DNA of 64,000 nt, from the NCBI GenBank assembly GCA_023386345.1, contig JAEWJT010000004.1, forward strand, positions 1 through 64,000, in the 5' to 3' direction. Shown here in pieces: positions 60,603-64,000 of this stretch; within the stretch, counting starts at the first letter, position 1; each line of letters opens with the position of its first letter. Below the pieces are notes generated by a model. It did no database searches. It was not told the origin of the DNA and worked only from the letters and a program-made list of their open reading frames with translations. Source of the stretch: Bacillota bacterium (GTDB lineage Bacteria; Bacillota; Clostridia; Tissierellales; Sedimentibacteraceae). The position numbers and the translations under genes were made by a program.

Positions 60603-61382
60603 ATGAGCAGCGAAAAAAAACGCAAGAAAAAAGTTCGTAAAAAAATGAGAAAGATTTATATAACAACAGTAGCCATAATTATGGCTACTGTTACTCTTGC
60701 TTTTTGCCTTAATTACTTTGTTAATAAAACTGATATATTTAATATCGTAGGATTTAATATCGAAGGGAATAAGGTTTACTCATTTGAATATTTAGCTTCT
60801 AAAATGGGGATAAATTTGGGAGAAAAATTATTTAGTGTAAATAGAAAAGAAATAAAGGAAAGATTAAAAGAAGAAGTGTATATTGAGGATTGTAAGGTAT
60901 CATACTATATTCCAAATAGAATAAGCATTAAGATTGTTGAACGAGAAGAGAAATATTTAATTAACTATAAGGATGATATAATAGTTACTGATAAAAATGC
61001 TTTTGTATTGGATGGAAATTTACAAAATAATGTTTTATTTCCTATTGAAAGTTTTGTTCCAGTAGTATACAATATAGGGGAAGAAATAAAAATTGATGGT
61101 TTATACAATTTTAAGAAAATAAATGAGTTGTTAGAACATTCAGATTCCTTGAATGACATTGATAAGGTGCAAAAAATTTACATTTATGCTGACAATATAA
61201 TTTCTGTAGATACTAAATATGGTATGGAAATAAAATTTGAGCTTAATAATGATGAATTATATAGTTATAATTTTGCACTGGAAATAATCAAGAAAAGGCT
61301 TGAAGAAGGAAATGAAGTCAAGGGATGGATATTAGATTACACAAAAGGAGAGCACCCTGTATGTTCGCAAAAAATAAATTAA
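60603..61382 (+). CDS. divIB: Cell division protein DivIB/FtsQ
   Basis: A 259-residue bitopic protein: basic cytoplasmic tail (KKRKKKVRKKMRK), one membrane segment at about 18-38, then a POTRA domain (about 45-120; IVGFNIEGNKVYSFEYLASK) and a beta domain. DivIB joins FtsL and DivIC to regulate septal synthesis. Low sequence conservation is normal; topology, POTRA pattern and the place before ftsZ support it. Its end overlaps the next frame by 22 nt. Confidence 0.88.
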   Translation: MSSEKKRKKKVRKKMRKIYITTVAIIMATVTLAFCLNYFVNKTDIFNIVGFNIEGNKVYSFEYLASKMGINLGEKLFSVNRKEIKERLKEEVYIEDCKVSYYIPNRISIKIVEREEKYLINYKDDIIVTDKNAFVLDGNLQNNVLFPIESFVPVVYNIGEEIKIDGLYNFKKINELLEHSDSLNDIDKVQKIYIYADNIISVDTKYGMEIKFELNNDELYSYNFALEIIKKRLEEGNEVKGWILDYTKGEHPVCSQKIN

Positions 61383-62137
61383 AAGGGGAAAAGATTTTAA
61401 ACATGAAAAAAACATACATAAATGCTGTAATATTTAGTTTAAGTTTAATTCTTGGATTTTTACTTATATCCTTATATGATTCTTCTAAAAATATTTTAAA
61501 TGATGATAATATAGGAGAGAGACAAATTTCTATGATAAGAGAGGAAATTAATAAGGCATATATTGAAAAAAAGTCACTATATGATACTATTAATTCCTTA
61601 AAAACAGATGTTAGAGTTTTAGAAGAAAGACTTGAAAAAGATGAGAAGAGCCATGAAGATTTGAAGGAAGAACTAAATAGCTATAAGGTTTTATCCGGAG
61701 GCTTTGATGTAAAAGGACAAGGTATAATAATTGATATAAAAGTGCCTGAGGGTAATTCAGAGTATTATGGTCAATTAAACATATCGGAGTATTATTGGAG
61801 TATTTTAAGTATAGTGAGTTATCTGAATTCAGCAGGGGCAGAAGCAATTGCAATAAATGATCAGAGATTTACCTCAAATACAGAAATTGTTCCAGTAACT
61901 AATTATTTGAATATTAATGGAAAAAGAGTAACTGCACCTATAGAAATAAAGGCTATTGGAGATAAAAGAACATTAAACTCTGCTATAAACTTCCCGAGTG
62001 GAGTTTTGGAGGAACTTAAAAACATTGGTTTTGAGGTAGAAATTGTTGAAAGTGATGATATACAAATCAATGCCTTAAGCAGTTTAAAGGAGTTTAAATT
62101 TGCAGTACCTTATAATTCTGAGGAAGAAGAATATTAG
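61361..62137 (+). CDS. DUF881 family protein, YlxW-like
   Basis: A 258-residue protein with one N-terminal membrane segment (about 19-37), a coiled coil (SLKTDVRVLEERLEKDEKSH) and a DUF881 domain (GQGIIIDIKVPEG, YLNSAGAEAIAINDQRF, LNINGKRVTAPIEIKAIGD). In B. subtilis ylxW and ylxX lie in the same place between divIB and sbp, function not settled. The ATG at 61361 is preferred because AAGGAG lies 10 nt before it. Paralogue of the next gene. Confidence 0.85.
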   Translation: MFAKNKLKGEKILNMKKTYINAVIFSLSLILGFLLISLYDSSKNILNDDNIGERQISMIREEINKAYIEKKSLYDTINSLKTDVRVLEERLEKDEKSHEDLKEELNSYKVLSGGFDVKGQGIIIDIKVPEGNSEYYGQLNISEYYWSILSIVSYLNSAGAEAIAINDQRFTSNTEIVPVTNYLNINGKRVTAPIEIKAIGDKRTLNSAINFPSGVLEELKNIGFEVEIVESDDIQINALSSLKEFKFAVPYNSEEEEY

Positions 62138-62154
62138 AAAGGTTTGATTATCAG

Positions 62155-62874
62155 ATGGAAAAATCTTATTTCCTTAAAGTGCCGACATTTTTAATAGTGT
62201 TTTCGTTTATAATTTTTATTTTGTACAATGTAAGCCCAGATTTAGATGTTGATAATATGTTTAAGGCAAAAAATATCAATGAGTTAAGAAAAACTCTGAG
62301 TGAAGCAACAAATGAAATAAATAAATTGGATGAAGACCGAAAGGCACAATTAGCAAGAATGGATGATATTAGAAATAATATTGAAGATATATTTGATAGT
62401 ACTGTGACAATTCGTTCAAATATAGCTGCTTTAGAAGCAATAAATGGAGCTACTGACCTACGTGGACCAGGTATTACTATAAGAATGACAGATAATCTTA
62501 CAAGTGACTCTTTAAGTATAAATGAAAAAATAGTTCATGACCTTGACGTAAGAATAATTATAAGTGAGTTAAATGCAGCAGGAGCAGAGGCAATAGCAAT
62601 AAATGGAAAGAGGATAGTCAGCACAACAGAGGTTATATGTATTGGACCTGTAATTAGAATTAATGGAGAGGTTGTTGCAGCACCATTTATTATAAAGGCA
62701 ATAGGAGACCCTGAACTTCTTTTAGGAAGGGTAATTGATTCTCCAGAATCTTATGCTCATAACTTAAAAGAGAATTATGGGATTGATATTATGGCAATAA
62801 AGAGTTATGATATAAGCATTCCTAAAAATAAAGAAAAATTTAAAATAAAATATGCAAAGGTTGCGGAAGAATAG
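62155..62874 (+). CDS. DUF881 family protein, YlxX-like
   Basis: A 239-residue protein of the same plan as its neighbour: membrane segment at about 10-25, coiled coil (LRKTLSEATNEINKLDEDRK) and DUF881 domain (LRGPGITIRMTDN, ELNAAGAEAIAINGKRIVS, RINGEVVAAPFIIKAIGDP). The two proteins share the same blocks, so they arose by tandem duplication. SD AAAGG is followed by 11 nt to the ATG. Located 17 nt after the first. Confidence 0.85.
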   Translation: MEKSYFLKVPTFLIVFSFIIFILYNVSPDLDVDNMFKAKNINELRKTLSEATNEINKLDEDRKAQLARMDDIRNNIEDIFDSTVTIRSNIAALEAINGATDLRGPGITIRMTDNLTSDSLSINEKIVHDLDVRIIISELNAAGAEAIAINGKRIVSTTEVICIGPVIRINGEVVAAPFIIKAIGDPELLLGRVIDSPESYAHNLKENYGIDIMAIKSYDISIPKNKEKFKIKYAKVAEE

Positions 62875-62886
62875 AAAGGGATAAAA

Positions 62887-63237
62887 ATGTTGTTTGTATT
62901 ATCAGGTATAGTATTTGGAATTTTAATTGGTATGTTGCCGAATTTTGGAATATATATAGATTCTAAGCATTCTATATATATGCTATTATTAATATTGGCA
63001 ATAATAAATTCTATATTTACAATAGTATCTAAAAAAAATATAGAAGATTTTAAAATTAGCTATTGCTTTATATACATATTTATTGATATAATAATAGCAG
63101 TAGGAATAGGATTTATAAGTGACAAATTAGGGTTGCCATTATATTTAGCAGTTATATTTGCATTTGGGAATAATATATATAAAAATCTTAGTCTATTAGT
63201 AGTTTCACTTGTAAATTTTAAGAGAAAAGCAGAGTAA
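62887..63237 (+). CDS. sbp: Small basic protein Sbp (DUF1290)
   Basis: A 116-residue membrane protein with three hydrophobic segments (about 1-20, 28-46, 55-75 and further along 80-100). It matches the Bacillus Sbp plan, including FIYIFIDIIIAVGIGFISDKLG and YLAVIFAFGNNIYKNLSLLVVSLV. In B. subtilis sbp lies between ylxX and ftsA. Here ftsZ follows after 111 nt without ftsA. Function unknown. Confidence 0.8.
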   Translation: MLFVLSGIVFGILIGMLPNFGIYIDSKHSIYMLLLILAIINSIFTIVSKKNIEDFKISYCFIYIFIDIIIAVGIGFISDKLGLPLYLAVIFAFGNNIYKNLSLLVVSLVNFKRKAE

Positions 63238-63348
63238 GGTGTGGGGTTAATACTTTTCTCAGTAGTAATAAGTTTGATGTAATATTTTTAAAAATTATTT
63301 ACATAAGTTTATATAAAAATTGATAAAACCTTAATTGGAGGACAATAT

Positions 63349-64000
63349 ATGTTTGAATTTGATGCGAAAAATGATGGACTAGCTAATATAAAAGTCATAG
63401 GAGTAGGTGGCGGAGGAAATAATGCTGTAGACAGAATGATCGAAGCAGGTGTAAAGGGAGTAAGTTTTATTGCAGTAAATACCGATAAACAGCAATTAGA
63501 CCGTTCTAAAGCAGAGATAAAATTTCAAATAGGAGAGAAGCTGACTGGAGGACTTGGTGCAGGAGCAAAACCAGAAATCGGTGAAAGAGCGGCTGAGGAA
63601 AACAAGTCAGATTTAATAGATTTGTTAACTGGAGCGGATATGGTTTTCATCACTGCTGGTATGGGTGGGGGAACCGGAACAGGTGCAGCACCATACATAG
63701 CAAGCATTGCTAAGGCACAGGGAATTTTGACAGTAGCTGTAGTTACAAAGCCTTTCATGTTTGAAGGAATGAAAAGAGCCAAAAATGCAGATGTGGGTCT
63801 TAGAAAATTAAAAGAAAATATAGATTCATTAGTTATTATTCCAAATGATAAATTATTAGAAACTTCAGATAAAAAGACTACAATGGTAGAGGCATTTAAT
63901 TTTGCTGACGAAGTTTTAAGACAAGGTATACAGGGTATATCTGATTTAATTGCTATTCCTGCTATGCTTAACTTGGATTTCGCAGATGTTAAGTCCATAA
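63349..64000 (+). CDS. ftsZ: Cell division protein FtsZ, 5' part
   Basis: Tubulin-like GTPase that forms the Z ring. The frame is open to the window edge, 217 residues visible. It starts MFEFDAKNDGLANIKVIGVG and has the nucleotide-binding loop GGGGNNAVDRMI and the tubulin signature GGGTGTGAAP. The SD GGAGG lies 7 nt before the ATG. It is the last gene seen in the dcw cluster. Confidence 0.97.
   Translation, partial: MFEFDAKNDGLANIKVIGVGGGGNNAVDRMIEAGVKGVSFIAVNTDKQQLDRSKAEIKFQIGEKLTGGLGAGAKPEIGERAAEENKSDLIDLLTGADMVFITAGMGGGTGTGAAPYIASIAKAQGILTVAVVTKPFMFEGMKRAKNADVGLRKLKENIDSLVIIPNDKLLETSDKKTTMVEAFNFADEVLRQGIQGISDLIAIPAMLNLDFADVKSI

Overview
The window is AT-rich chromosomal DNA from a Gram-positive anaerobe-type Bacillota, most likely of the class Clostridia or Tissierellia. 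The signs are infC-rpmI-rplT with an L20-type leader, a Phe T-box ahead of pheST, a fab cluster with FabK as enoyl reductase, S-layer-homology (SLH) surface proteins, a SpoVD/FtsI protein with a PASTA domain and a MurE carrying the DNPR motif of meso-diaminopimelate enzymes. The sequence alone does not give a genus.

Layout. 0-4.9 kb: the 3' end of an ABC ATPase gene, a short FtsH-like protease, infC-rpmI-rplT, and on the minus strand luxS with an rRNA/tRNA methyltransferase. 5-8.2 kb: a YhbD-like regulator, two bactofilin-like proteins built on about 16-residue rungs, and a CPBP membrane protease. 8.2-14.3 kb: a stray T-box terminator copy, a GNAT relic, ridA-like gene, tRNA-Pro(TGG), and T-box-pheS-pheT-lgt. 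14.4-24.2 kb: a TetR regulator under a perfect 56-nt palindromic operator, then a 2988-residue SLH protein. 24.2-32 kb: SPFH protein with a ribbon-helix-helix partner, a solute-binding lipoprotein with a GGDEF-EAL protein, a GNAT-HIT fusion and small unknowns.

32-38.6 kb: a MarR/FabT-like repressor and fabH-acpP-fabK-fabD-fabG-fabF-fabZ, which together cover initiation and elongation of fatty acids. Three of these genes (fabH, fabD, fabF) share an unusual start region. The Shine-Dalgarno sequence lies 71 nt or more upstream of the ATG, and a hairpin with a conserved base folds the two together. This is the most interesting signal I found. 38.7-48.5 kb: an accessory block with a LytTR two-component system, a metallophosphoesterase lipoprotein, a small Cys-rich protein and a beta-helix SLH protein; its second half is far richer in G+C than the rest and looks acquired.

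48.7-64 kb: the division and cell wall (dcw) cluster in the order mraZ, rsmH, ftsL, spoVD/ftsI, murE, mraY, murD, ftsW, murG, murA, divIB, two DUF881 genes, sbp and a truncated ftsZ. It makes the lipid-linked peptidoglycan precursor and the septal machinery. murF, murB and ftsA are not in it.
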